Source: Pseudomonadota bacterium (GTDB taxonomy: Bacteria > Pseudomonadota > Gammaproteobacteria > Burkholderiales > Burkholderiaceae_F). Taken from it: a stretch of 24,771 bases of DNA. Positions within the stretch are counted from its first letter, which is position 1; the number at the start of each line of letters is the position of its first letter. Positions 9,581 to 18,275 of the stretch are shown in pieces. The translations under genes and the position numbers were made by a program. The notes beneath the pieces were generated by a model. It was not told where the DNA came from, made no database searches, and was given only the letters and a program-made list of their open reading frames with translations. The stretch covers positions 1 through 24,771 of the forward strand of contig JAEZVV010000047.1 in NCBI GenBank assembly GCA_023443095.1, in the 5' to 3' direction.

Positions 9581-9704
9581 AGAAAACCGGGCTGCGCTGG
9601 CAAGCTGGAACCGCTATCGTTTTTCCGCCCCGGCCGCCGCGGCGTGCAGCGCGCCGATCCGGGACGCTGGCACACTGAGGCCTTGCCCCCTTGCAGAAAC
9701 CACC

Positions 9705-10940
9705 GTGCTCGACTCCCTTTTTGCCGCCGTCGCCGCCAACCAGCTCTTTGCGGGCGGACTGGCGCTCGGCCTGGCGGGCCTGCTCGCCCTGTGGCTGCGC
9801 GAAGTGCCCAAGCTCGCCTGGAGCCAGTTCAAACGGCTTTTTTTCAGCACGCTGACCTTCGACAACCGCGACGAGCTGATGTTCACCACCCTGGTCGAAT
9901 ACATGGACTCGCGCGAAGCGCTGCGCGGAATCAACCAGTTCACCGTGCGCGGGGTGCGGCAGAGTTCGGGGTATTCGAGTTTCGCCGACGACCTGCGCCA
10001 GGGCGCCTACCCTCAGACCTTTCTCTCTCCTGCCGAAGGCTTTCACATCTTCCGTCTCGACGGCCGCCTGATGTGGATGACGCGCGAAGTGACCGCGGTG
10101 CAGACGGTGCTGGAGAAGATCACGCTGTCGACCCTGGGCCGCGACCGCCGCGTGCTCGAGGCCTTCGTCGCTGCCGCGATGGAGCACCGCATCTCGCGCG
10201 AGCTCAACAAGATCGCGATCTACGTGCCCAATCCTTTCAACCAGACCGACTGGATGCGGGCCAAGCTTGGCAACAACCGGCGGCTCTCGTCGATCGTTTT
10301 GAAGCAAGGCCAGGCCGAGGCGATGACGGCCGATCTGCACCGCTTCTTCGCGGCCAAGGAGCGCTACGAATCGCTCGGCATTCCGTGGCGCCGCGGCTAC
10401 CTGCTCTACGGCGCGCCGGGCACCGGCAAGACCTCGCTCGTGACTGCGCTTGCCTCCGAGCTCACCTTGAACGTCTGCAGTCTGAGCCTGGCCTCGGGCG
10501 GCCTCGACGACGACCGCGTCAACGCCCTGCTCTCGTCGGTGCCGCCGCGCTCGCTGATCCTGATCGAGGACATCGACTCCTTCTTCCGCCAGCGCGACCA
10601 GGCCAGCCGTCAGATGAAACTCTCGTTCTCGGGTTTCATCAACGCGCTCGACGGCGTCGCCTCGCACGAAGGCTCGGTGATCTTCATGACCACCAACCAC
10701 CCCGAGCTGATCGACGAAGCCGTGGTGCGTGGCGGCCGGGTCGACTTCCGGATGGAACTCTCGCTGTGCGACCGCCACCAGCTGCGCGAAATGTTCCTCA
10801 AGTTCTTCGATGACCCGGCCGCGGCCGACGAGTTCGCTGCAAGACTCGAACCCGGGGTCTGGTCGCCCGCCGCGGTCCAGGAACGGCTGCTCAAGGCCGC
10901 CAGCCCGGCCGACGCGCTGCCGCTTTTCATTCGGGCTTGA
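9705..10940 (+). CDS. BCS1-type AAA+ ATPase, membrane-anchored
   Basis: A 411-aa protein with an N-terminal hydrophobic helix (about residues 12-32), a BCS1_N-like region (about 35-200) and a C-terminal AAA+ module. Visible motifs are Walker A GAPGTGKT (236-243), Walker B LILIEDID (about 284-291), a sensor-1 like MTTNHPELIDEAVVRGGRVD, and the FSGFINALDGV segment typical of Bcs1. Mitochondrial Bcs1 translocates the folded Rieske protein; bacterial relatives have no settled role. Start is GTG at 9705 with only a weak ribosome binding site. Its last 14 nt overlap the 3' end of the convergent membrane-protein gene. No cytochrome bc1 gene lies in the window, so Rieske assembly cannot be assumed. 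Confidence 0.9.
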   Translation: MLDSLFAAVAANQLFAGGLALGLAGLLALWLREVPKLAWSQFKRLFFSTLTFDNRDELMFTTLVEYMDSREALRGINQFTVRGVRQSSGYSSFADDLRQGAYPQTFLSPAEGFHIFRLDGRLMWMTREVTAVQTVLEKITLSTLGRDRRVLEAFVAAAMEHRISRELNKIAIYVPNPFNQTDWMRAKLGNNRRLSSIVLKQGQAEAMTADLHRFFAAKERYESLGIPWRRGYLLYGAPGTGKTSLVTALASELTLNVCSLSLASGGLDDDRVNALLSSVPPRSLILIEDIDSFFRQRDQASRQMKLSFSGFINALDGVASHEGSVIFMTTNHPELIDEAVVRGGRVDFRMELSLCDRHQLREMFLKFFDDPAAADEFAARLEPGVWSPAAVQERLLKAASPADALPLFIRA

Positions 10941-11967
10941 GCGGCGGCGCCGCGACAACGTCCAGAAAGTCTCGCAGCGGCGAACCGATGGCGCCCGGCC
11001 CGGCCACCAGCTCACACAGGCGGAACCCGGCCGGGCTGAGCAGCGCTTCGCGGCGTCCGTGGCTCTCGGCCTCGAGCCCCACGAACCCCAAGACTTGCAG
11101 GGCGTGCAGCTGCGCCGGGCCGGAGGCTTCGCAGATCAGCCTCAAGTCGGCCGCGTCCAGCCAGCCCGTGCCATAGTGGAGCTGCAGCAGATGGGCCAGG
11201 TGTTCGACGCTGGCGTGAAACAGGGGGCTGAGGTCCTCCTGCGGCGCATCGCGCGGCAGCAGGATCTGGACATAAGCGAGCAGACTTAAGGGCGGCGCGG
11301 GCGGCCCCGCTCCGCCCGCCCAGCGCGCCGCCAGCGGCCGATCGAGGTGGGCGCAATACGTCGGCAGGTGGCCGCGGCGGATCAGGGCATAGCTGTCGGC
11401 CGAGACCGGCACGATCACGCTGTAACACTCGATTCCGCCATGGCGCAGCCGCCACGCCGCCGCCGGCACGGCGCCGAACCAGCCGCTCAGGATCTGCGCC
11501 TCGGTTTCCTCCCATTCGGCGTCGACACTGCCCAGGGTGCGCTCGGAGAACACCGACGCCGATTCCCGCGCGATGGCGCGGGCCGCGGCTTCGTATTCGC
11601 CGGCCGGCACTTCGGCACCAGCAGTACCCATCGCCCGCGCCTGCGCCATCAGCGCCAGGAGCTGCTCGGCCGAATGCTGCCGGGTCGGCCCCGGGACCAG
11701 ACGATTCATCAGACGGCGGAAATCGTAGCCGCGCCGGCCGCGCCTCAGGCTGACCACCAGGTGCGAACCCAGGAAGACCACCAGAAGCAGCAGCAGAACC
11801 GCGTCGGCGGCATCGTGCCAATGCAGCTCCGACAAGTGCGACAAGGCCCGCAACAAGGCCACCAGCAGCAGGGCGATCTCGGCCAAAAGCAGCCAGCGGT
11901 GATGGCGCTCGAGGAACTCGAGCAGGGCATAGACCCGCGGATAGGCCAGGCGCGACCAGGGCTTCAT
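10927..11967 (-). CDS. Uncharacterised membrane protein with two N-terminal helices and a large soluble domain
   Basis: A 346-aa protein I do not recognise. Two hydrophobic segments lie at about residues 23-42 and 52-72 (WLLLAEIALLLVALLRAL and AVLLLLLVVFLGSHLVVSL), followed by a basic stretch and about 250 residues of soluble, Ala/Leu-rich sequence. ATG at 11967 overlaps the stop of the gene upstream by 4 nt (ATGA), so the two are probably translated together. The 3' end overlaps that of the BCS1-type ATPase gene. The longer open frame continuing to 12609 is read-through of the neighbour's antisense-free alternate frame and is not used. It might be a membrane platform for the GNAT-like partner, which is inference only. 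Confidence 0.75.
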   Translation of the reverse strand: MKPWSRLAYPRVYALLEFLERHHRWLLLAEIALLLVALLRALSHLSELHWHDAADAVLLLLLVVFLGSHLVVSLRRGRRGYDFRRLMNRLVPGPTRQHSAEQLLALMAQARAMGTAGAEVPAGEYEAAARAIARESASVFSERTLGSVDAEWEETEAQILSGWFGAVPAAAWRLRHGGIECYSVIVPVSADSYALIRRGHLPTYCAHLDRPLAARWAGGAGPPAPPLSLLAYVQILLPRDAPQEDLSPLFHASVEHLAHLLQLHYGTGWLDAADLRLICEASGPAQLHALQVLGFVGLEAESHGRREALLSPAGFRLCELVAGPGAIGSPLRDFLDVVAAPPLKPE

Positions 11968-12833
11968 TCCGCCTCCGACTTCAGACGTCGCGGCAGCGCC
12001 GCCGCCCGCTGCCGGATCAGGACCTGGTCGGCGCGCTCGGGTGGAACGAAGCCCACCTCTTCGTTGCGGGCGAGCGCCGCCAGCATCGCCTCCGCGTCCG
12101 GGTCCGAGTCTGCCGGCCGCTGCTTGAGCACCGAGATGGCAAGAAAAGGCCGCAGGTGAGCAGCGAGCAGCGACGCCGGCACCGGACCGGAACCGCTGCA
12201 GAAGAGATCGAGGTAAAGCGCCGCGCGCCCGCCCGGCTGCAGCGCCGGCTGGACATAGTCGAAGGCCAGCGGCCGAAAGCCCGAACGCTGCCAGAACAGA
12301 TAACGCCGATGGGGATCGACCCCCGAGGACTGGGCGTCGAGTTCGACTTCGGCCGCGCTCATGCGCAGCGGATTGTTGACCTCGATGAAAACCGGCGGCG
12401 CCAAGGGCCAGTCCAGGTCGCCGCCAAAAGTGGCTTGTGCCTGCGCCTGCATGAAATCGCGCAGGGCCGACATCGGCAGCCGCCCCCGTACCTGCGGATG
12501 CAGGAAGGTGTAGATACCTTGCACGCTGGCCGCGCAGCCCGCGGCCCGGTGAGCCGGGCTGGTCGTGACCCCGAAGACATGGCCGCCCACCACCGGACCG
12601 CCCGCCCACTCGCGGATCACCGCCACCACTTCACGCCAGGGGCCAAAACGGCGCTGCACCGCGAAGTCTTCATTGGCGGCGAGGATCTCGTCAAACGCCG
12701 ACCTCGGCTCACGTTCGTCCGGCAGAGGAAAGGCCAACGCATACAAGGCATAGAGCTGGTCGAGCAGCTCGGGCTCGCGCGACGAGACGATGTCGGTCAC
12801 CAGGCGCGGGGCGAACAAGGACGCTTTGCTCAC
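11964..12833 (-). CDS. GNAT-like N-acyltransferase family protein (tentative)
   Basis: A 289-aa cytoplasmic protein. The early LYALYALAFPLPDEREP segment (about residues 27-43) resembles the helix-1 region of GNAT enzymes, and RYLFWQRSGFRPLAFDYVQP (about 177-196) resembles the late GNAT beta-strand and 'GF' motif. The acetyl-CoA pyrophosphate loop (R/Q-x-x-G-x-G/A) is not clearly conserved, so it may be a divergent or inactive member. Start is GTG at 12833 with GGAG 6 nt upstream. The stop overlaps the start of the membrane-protein gene. I am sure it is a gene; the family is a moderate call. Confidence 0.65.
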   Translation of the reverse strand: MSKASLFAPRLVTDIVSSREPELLDQLYALYALAFPLPDEREPRSAFDEILAANEDFAVQRRFGPWREVVAVIREWAGGPVVGGHVFGVTTSPAHRAAGCAASVQGIYTFLHPQVRGRLPMSALRDFMQAQAQATFGGDLDWPLAPPVFIEVNNPLRMSAAEVELDAQSSGVDPHRRYLFWQRSGFRPLAFDYVQPALQPGGRAALYLDLFCSGSGPVPASLLAAHLRPFLAISVLKQRPADSDPDAEAMLAALARNEEVGFVPPERADQVLIRQRAAALPRRLKSEAE

Positions 12834-13014
12834 GGTTATCTCCGGTGGGCACGGCGATCAAGTTGCCACGCTGCGGTAGGCGCGACAACGGCCCGAGCAC
12901 CCGAGCTGCGCCGCTTGCGTTGGAGCAAAGCCAGCACGCGCTGCCTCTTCCCGCCTTGACAATGAGTGTTAATGTGAACCCGCCATCACTCCAACCCCTT
13001 TGGGAGAGACTGCG
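12834..13014. other. Divergent promoter region between GNAT-like and histone-like genes
   Basis: A 181-nt gap with divergent genes. TTGACA at 12956-12961 is a perfect -35 hexamer on the plus strand, but no matching -10 lies 16-18 nt away. An alternative is the weak extended -10 TGTTAATGT at 12967-12975. Confidence 0.3.
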
Positions 13015-13482
13015 ATGTCCAAGAAAGAGATTGCAGACGAAGTCGAGCGTACTTTGCTCGCACATCAGCGCTTGTTCGCCATCACCAAGAAAGTCAGTGA
13101 TTCCGTCTCGCACGGGCACACGACCGTCAAGGCCGATGACTTCAACGAACTGATTGCCGCAGCACAAGCGTTGATGGATGAGGAAAACCACCTCGTCGAG
13201 CTTCTCCAGACCGAAATCATCAAGCGTCGCAGCAAGCCCGCGGCGAAGAAGGCCCCGGCCAAGAAGGCCGCCCAACCCGCCAAGAAGGTAGCGAAGAAGG
13301 CCGCCGCACCGGCCAAGAAAGCTGCCACCAAGAAACCCGCGGCCAAGAAGGCGGTAGCGAAGGTCGCCAAGAAAGTCGCGAAGAAGGTCGCGAAGAAGGT
13401 CGCGGCACCCGCCAAGAAGGCGGCAGTGAAAAAGACCGCAGCCAAGCCGGTTGCGAAGAAGGCCGCCGCGCGACGCAAATAA
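13015..13482 (+). CDS. Histone H1-like lysine/alanine-rich DNA-binding protein
   Basis: A 155-aa protein in two parts. Residues 1 to about 73 are a normal-composition domain (start MSKKEIADEVERTLLAHQR) predicted to be mostly helical. Residues from about 74 to the end are a low-complexity tail of KKA, KKV and PAKK repeats ending in RRK. Such tails bind DNA and condense the nucleoid, as in Bordetella BpH1/BpH2 and the H1-like proteins of betaproteobacteria. ATG at 13015 follows GGGAGAG; a TTG at 13000 in frame overlaps that ribosome binding site and is unlikely to be used. It is followed by its own terminator, so it is probably monocistronic. The function is inferred from composition. Confidence 0.88.
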   Translation: MSKKEIADEVERTLLAHQRLFAITKKVSDSVSHGHTTVKADDFNELIAAAQALMDEENHLVELLQTEIIKRRSKPAAKKAPAKKAAQPAKKVAKKAAAPAKKAATKKPAAKKAVAKVAKKVAKKVAKKVAAPAKKAAVKKTAAKPVAKKAAARRK

Positions 13483-13502
13483 TCCGCAGGCGCACGAATC
13501 AG

Positions 13503-13533
13503 AAGGGGCACCGTCGGTGCCCCTTTCGTTTTT
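13503..13533 (+). terminator. Rho-independent terminator of the histone-like gene
   Basis: A 10-bp stem (13503-13512 with 13516-13525) with a GTC loop, followed by TCG and a T5 run. It begins 20 nt past the stop codon. Confidence 0.87.
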
Positions 13534-13580
13534 CCGCCGCGCATCTTGCTGCCGGCAGCCCCTCAGCTGCGCAGGGTTCA

Positions 13581-13608
13581 TAAAAAAAAGGGCGCCGCTG
13601 GCGCCCTT
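13581..13608 (-). terminator. Rho-independent terminator of serS
   Basis: A 9-bp GC-rich stem (13588-13596 with 13600-13608) with a 3-nt loop. On the minus strand it leads into a T8 run (from 13589 down to 13582). It lies 21 nt past the serS stop. Confidence 0.9.
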
Positions 13609-13629
13609 CCTGTTGACCGCTTGGCGGGA

Positions 13630-14925
<1,296 letters not shown>

Positions 14926-15143
14926 GGCAAACCTTTGGAGACCCGCACGGCGGGCCGTGAGACAGAGGGCGGGAGGGGAACAGGAGCGCGCGCGATAGGC
15001 GCGCCGTCAGCGCAATGCGGACGGACTTCGGCGCGCAGGGACGAATAGCTTGGATGGCATCATGGGCCGATTGTCTCGCCCGCGAGTTTCCCGCGCAACC
15101 CGCGCGACCTCGACGCGCGGCTTGCGTCAATCCGGCGCAGCGA

Positions 15144-15629
15144 TCAGTAGATCGGGATCACCGCATAACCCCGCGCCTGATAGCCAATCAGCGACACGAA
15201 TGTGTTGCCCACCGGCTTGCCTCCCGCCAGGAGCGTTGCATTGTCGACGCCGAAGAGACGGGTTGCCACCGAACAGACCTCGAGCGTGACACCGGGCAGC
15301 TTGCTCAATTCATCGACTTGGCGCGCGACTGTCGCCAAGGCCGGAGTTTTTGCTGCGGCCTCGGCGGTGAGCAACTTGACGCTCGCACCGCGGAAGGCCA
15401 GCACCATCTCAGGGCGTGCGTTCTGGCGCATCAAGTCCTCATAGGTTTCCTGGATGACGTCCAGGTAAAGCGAAAGTTTCTCGGCTTGATCCGCGTTGAT
15501 GTCCCACACCACCTTGGCGGCGGTAGCTCCGCCAAGCGCGACGCGGTCGTCGGGGCGCGGGGCTTGGGCAGCGGCATTGCCAACTACGGCGACAGCCACG
15601 AATGCCAGCACGATTTGTATGAACTTCAC
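15144..15629 (-). CDS. Secreted DsrE/DsrF-like protein
   Basis: A 161-aa protein with a clear signal peptide: a hydrophobic core at residues 3-17, then a likely cleavage site at about residues 18-23 (NAAAQA). The mature part has the DsrE-like pattern: KVVWDINADQ, LYLDVIQETYEDLM, then PEMVLAFRGASVKLL, and a single Cys119 in LEVCSVATRLFGV at the position where DsrE-family proteins often carry their sulfur-binding Cys. DsrE relatives bind or relay sulfur; the role of periplasmic members is not established. Start is GTG at 15629 with GGAG 9 nt upstream. It lies downstream of tetR with a TetR-type operator in the gap, so it is probably repressed by that regulator. Confidence 0.82.
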   Translation of the reverse strand: MKFIQIVLAFVAVAVVGNAAAQAPRPDDRVALGGATAAKVVWDINADQAEKLSLYLDVIQETYEDLMRQNARPEMVLAFRGASVKLLTAEAAAKTPALATVARQVDELSKLPGVTLEVCSVATRLFGVDNATLLAGGKPVGNTFVSLIGYQARGYAVIPIY

Positions 15630-15676
15630 GGTATGACTCCAGCAGTAGGGGGAAAGAAATGGCGCCGCAGCACCGA

Positions 15677-15698
15677 CTAGAACGAACATTCGTTTTAG
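15677..15698. promoter_or_regulatory. TetR-type operator in front of the DsrE-like gene
   Basis: Palindrome CTA-g-AACGAA-CA-TTCGTT-t-TAG, 48-69 nt upstream of the GTG of the DsrE-like gene. The half-site AACGAA/TTCGTT is perfect and the outer CTA/TAG is also symmetric. It matches the reverse complement of the tetR-promoter palindrome at all but the two central bases. No good sigma-70 hexamers flank it. Confidence 0.75.
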
Positions 15699-15713
15699 AA
15701 CTGAGCAAAAAAT

Positions 15714-16298
15714 TTAGGCGGCCACCGCACGCCAGGCTGCCTCGCTGAGCTCATCGAGGTAGCCGAGCAGCGGAGCATCGATCGCGCCATCGAGCTTCAA
15801 CTGGATCAGGCGGATCGCGCCACCAAACATCACCGCCGTGGCGACCCAGGGATCGATCGGCCGGATCTCGCCGCACGCCATGCCGCGCTCGACGAGTTGA
15901 TGCAGACGCTGAAACGGCAGCGACGAGCAGACTGGAGTCTGCGTCGGAAGAAACTCCTGATGCCGGGCGTAGAGGATGAACTGCATGGTCTGGGGGTCAG
16001 CCTCGGTCGCCTCCAGCAGAAGGGCGATGATCGCGCGGCACTGCCCGCGCGCGGTCGAGCTCGAGTCAATCGCCGCGCACACGGCCGCATCCATCCGGAC
16101 CAGCAGCGTGTCGTAGAGGGCCTGGGCAATGTCGTCCTTGCCCTTGAAGTGGTGATAGATCGAACCGATGCTGACGCCGGCGCCACGCTGGATGTCGTGA
16201 ATCGAGGTGTTGAAATAACCCCGTGCGGTAAAACGCGCCAAAGCCTCCTTGAGGATCAAGTCGCGCGTGTCGGAGTTCCATCGGATCGGTTGCAGCAT
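15714..16298 (-). CDS. TetR/AcrR-family transcriptional regulator
   Basis: A 194-aa repressor-type protein. Residues about 10-55 form the TetR helix-turn-helix domain, visible as ILKEALARFTARGYFNTSIHDI, then AGVSIGSIYHHFKGKDDI. The C-terminal part (from about residue 60) is the variable ligand-binding domain; its ligand cannot be told from sequence. ATG at 16298 has no Shine-Dalgarno. It lies about 3 nt downstream of the transcript start predicted from TTGACT-N17-TAGATT, so the mRNA may be leaderless. A palindromic operator fills the promoter spacer, so autorepression is expected. Its likely target outside itself is the DsrE-like gene downstream. Confidence 0.92.
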   Translation of the reverse strand: MLQPIRWNSDTRDLILKEALARFTARGYFNTSIHDIQRGAGVSIGSIYHHFKGKDDIAQALYDTLLVRMDAAVCAAIDSSSTARGQCRAIIALLLEATEADPQTMQFILYARHQEFLPTQTPVCSSLPFQRLHQLVERGMACGEIRPIDPWVATAVMFGGAIRLIQLKLDGAIDAPLLGYLDELSEAAWRAVAA

Positions 16299-16307
16299 GA
16301 TGGCCGG

Positions 16308-16336
16308 AATCTAAAACGAACATTCGTTCTAGTCAA
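16308..16336 (-). promoter_or_regulatory. Promoter and operator of tetR
   Basis: On the minus strand: -35 TTGACT (16331-16336), a 17-nt spacer, -10 TAGATT (16308-16313). The palindrome CTA-a-AACGAA-CA-TTCGTT-c-TAG (16311-16332, plus-strand reading) covers the spacer and reaches into both hexamers. A protein bound here would block RNA polymerase. Confidence 0.8.
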
Positions 16337-16364
16337 ATGACGCCCCGAATCGAAGTCGAGGTGA

Positions 16365-16838
16365 TCACCACGTCCGATCGAAGAACTGGTACAGGCCGGC
16401 CTCGCCCAACTCACGCGCGTCGCCCACTTCGCCCTCGAGCGTGGCGTAGACGGCGCGGCCGCTGGCGTCGAGCACGGCCAGGGTCGGGATGCCCTTCTTG
16501 AGTGGCACGCCATAGGCTTCGGCGAGGTCAAGGTTCTTCTTGAAGCGGCCGACGTCGACCTTGACCGTCACGAACCGGCGGTCGACCAGCGCCTTCAATC
16601 GCCCCTGCTTGAACTCTTGGTCGAGCACACGGCAGTCCGGGCACCAGTTGGCGCCGAAGACCACCATCACCTGCTTGCCTTCGGCGCGGGCGCGCTCGAG
16701 CGCACGGGCGATCTCGGCCCTGGCATCGGCCGTCTCGTCGTAACCCTGCCACTTGGGTGTCGCCGGCGCTGCCGACTGCGCGGCCGCCGCCAAAGGGAAG
16801 AACACCGCCACAAGTGCGGCAGCCAGGGTCTTAGTCAT
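16365..16838 (-). CDS. Periplasmic thioredoxin-fold protein
   Basis: A 157-aa protein with a signal peptide (hydrophobic core at about residues 4-20, ending AAAAQS) and a thioredoxin fold. The redox motif is W65-C66-P67-D68-C69 within VVFGANWCPDCRVLD, resembling the DUF953/thioredoxin_7 type. The cis-Pro region is KKGIPTLAVLD. It probably acts as a thiol-disulfide exchange protein in the periplasm. Its ATG overlaps the 3' end of rarA by 8 nt, so it is co-transcribed with and probably translationally coupled to that gene. The partner protein is unknown. Confidence 0.85.
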   Translation of the reverse strand: MTKTLAAALVAVFFPLAAAAQSAAPATPKWQGYDETADARAEIARALERARAEGKQVMVVFGANWCPDCRVLDQEFKQGRLKALVDRRFVTVKVDVGRFKKNLDLAEAYGVPLKKGIPTLAVLDASGRAVYATLEGEVGDARELGEAGLYQFFDRTW

Positions 16839-18189
16839 CACTCTCCTTGTCCGCCGCCGGCCTGGTGCGGCCGCCGCGGTTGGCTTCCCGCAGTTGCGCC
16901 AGGCGTTCACCGATGCGCGCCTCGAGCCCGCGATCGGTGGGTCGGTACCAATGAGTCGGCGCCATCCCGTCGGGCAGGTAACGCTCGCCCGCGGCAAAAC
17001 CGCCCGCCTCGTCGTGGGCGTAACGATAACCGTCGCCATAACCCAGGTCCTTCATCAGACGTGTCGGCGCGTTGCGCAAATGCATCGGCACCGGACGGGT
17101 GATGTCCTTCTGCACCAGGGCGCGCACCTCGTTGTAGGCCTTGTAGACCGCGTTGCTTTTGGCGGCGACGGCCAGGTAGACCACGGCCTGCGCCAGCGCC
17201 AGTTCGCCTTCGGGCGAGCCCAGGCGTTCGTAGATGTCGGCCGCGTCGCGCGCGAGCTGGGTCGCGCGGGGATCGGCCAGGCCGATGTCTTCGACCGCCA
17301 TGCGGATCACCCGGCGGGCGATGTAACGCGCGTCGGCGCCGCCATCCAGCATGCGCACCATCCAGTAGAGCGCGGCGTCGGGGTCGGAACCGCGCACCGA
17401 CTTGTGCAACGCCGAGATCTGGTCGTAGAAGTTCTCGCCCCCCTTGTCGAAGCGGCGCAGCGTCGCCGGCAGGGCGCGCCGCAGGAATGCGGCGTCGAGA
17501 CGCTCGATTTTCTTGTCGTGCGCCATGTTGGCCGCCACGTCGAGAGCGTTGAGCAGGCGGCGGGCGTCGCCATCGGCGAGATCGGCCAGGATGCGGCGGG
17601 CGTCGGCGTCGAGATCGAGCCCGGGCAGTTCGCGCTCGAGCGCCCGGTCGATCAGTTGCTCGAAGTCTTCGGCCGCGAGCGGCTCCAACACGTAGACCGC
17701 AGCCCGGGAGAGCAAGGCGCCGACCACTTCGAAGCTGGGGTTCTCGGTGGTGGCGCCGACGAAGACAAACAGCCCGGCTTCGACATGCGGCAGAAAGGCA
17801 TCTTGCTGCGACTTCGAGAAGCGGTGCACCTCGTCGACAAACACCACGGTCGGCTTGCCGCTGGCGGCAAGCGTCGCAGTCGCTCGTTCGACCGCCTCGC
17901 GGATGTCCTTCACCCCGCCCAGGACCGCCGAGATCGCGATGAAGGGCAGGCCGAAAGCGTCGGCCATGAGCCGGGCGAGCGTGGTCTTGCCCACGCCCGG
18001 CGGCCCCCACAGGATCATCGAATGCGGCCGGCCGGACTCAAAGGCCACTTGCAGCGGCTGGCCTTCGCCGAGCAGGTGGCGCTGGCCCACCACTTCGCTG
18101 ATGTGGCGCGGGCGCAACCGCTCGGCCAGGGGCCCGGTCACGGAACCCGCAACTGGTGTGGCTTCAGAGTCAAAAAGATCGTTCGTCAT
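16831..18189 (-). CDS. rarA: Replication-associated recombination protein A (RarA/MgsA) AAA+ ATPase
   Basis: Cytoplasmic AAA+ ATPase, related to clamp-loader subunits and to eukaryotic WRNIP1, acting at stalled replication forks. The 452-aa length is normal. LAERLRPRHISEVVGQRHLLG at the N-terminus is the RarA/RuvB-like signature. Walker A is GPPGVGKT (residues 62-69) and Walker B FVDEVHRF (around D119). Sensor-1 is VGATTENPSF, and sensor-2 lies in the ARRLLNALDVAAN region. The C-terminal tetramerisation region includes DPDAALYWMVRMLDGGADARYIARR. ATG at 18189 follows AAGGTG. A divergent FKBP gene starts 87 nt upstream. In many betaproteobacteria rarA lies near serS, as here. Confidence 0.97.
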   Translation of the reverse strand: MTNDLFDSEATPVAGSVTGPLAERLRPRHISEVVGQRHLLGEGQPLQVAFESGRPHSMILWGPPGVGKTTLARLMADAFGLPFIAISAVLGGVKDIREAVERATATLAASGKPTVVFVDEVHRFSKSQQDAFLPHVEAGLFVFVGATTENPSFEVVGALLSRAAVYVLEPLAAEDFEQLIDRALERELPGLDLDADARRILADLADGDARRLLNALDVAANMAHDKKIERLDAAFLRRALPATLRRFDKGGENFYDQISALHKSVRGSDPDAALYWMVRMLDGGADARYIARRVIRMAVEDIGLADPRATQLARDAADIYERLGSPEGELALAQAVVYLAVAAKSNAVYKAYNEVRALVQKDITRPVPMHLRNAPTRLMKDLGYGDGYRYAHDEAGGFAAGERYLPDGMAPTHWYRPTDRGLEARIGERLAQLREANRGGRTRPAADKESDD

Positions 18190-18275
18190 GTTGATACACC
18201 TTCGCCGCAGGCTAGCATCCCACCAAGGCCGGCTGCCCTCTCCAGCCTGCAGCCCAACCTTCTTAGGAGCCTGGA

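Noticed and set aside
9284..9675. Reading frames across the tRNA-Ser gene on both strands
   Set aside because: They are translations of a clear tRNA and its flanks; spurious proteins of this kind are common in genomes.
11968..12609. N-terminal extension of the two-helix membrane protein
   Set aside because: It would overlap most of the GNAT-like gene in another frame; the ATGA junction at 11964-11967 gives a better start.
13261..13470. Repeat array in the histone-like gene as CRISPR or tandem-repeat element
   Set aside because: Repeats are codon-level KKA/KKV units within a coding frame, with no spacer structure.
12709..13581. 290-codon minus-strand frame rich in Leu, Gly and Arg
   Set aside because: It is the reverse complement of the lysine-repeat tail, which turns AAG codons into Leu-rich low complexity.
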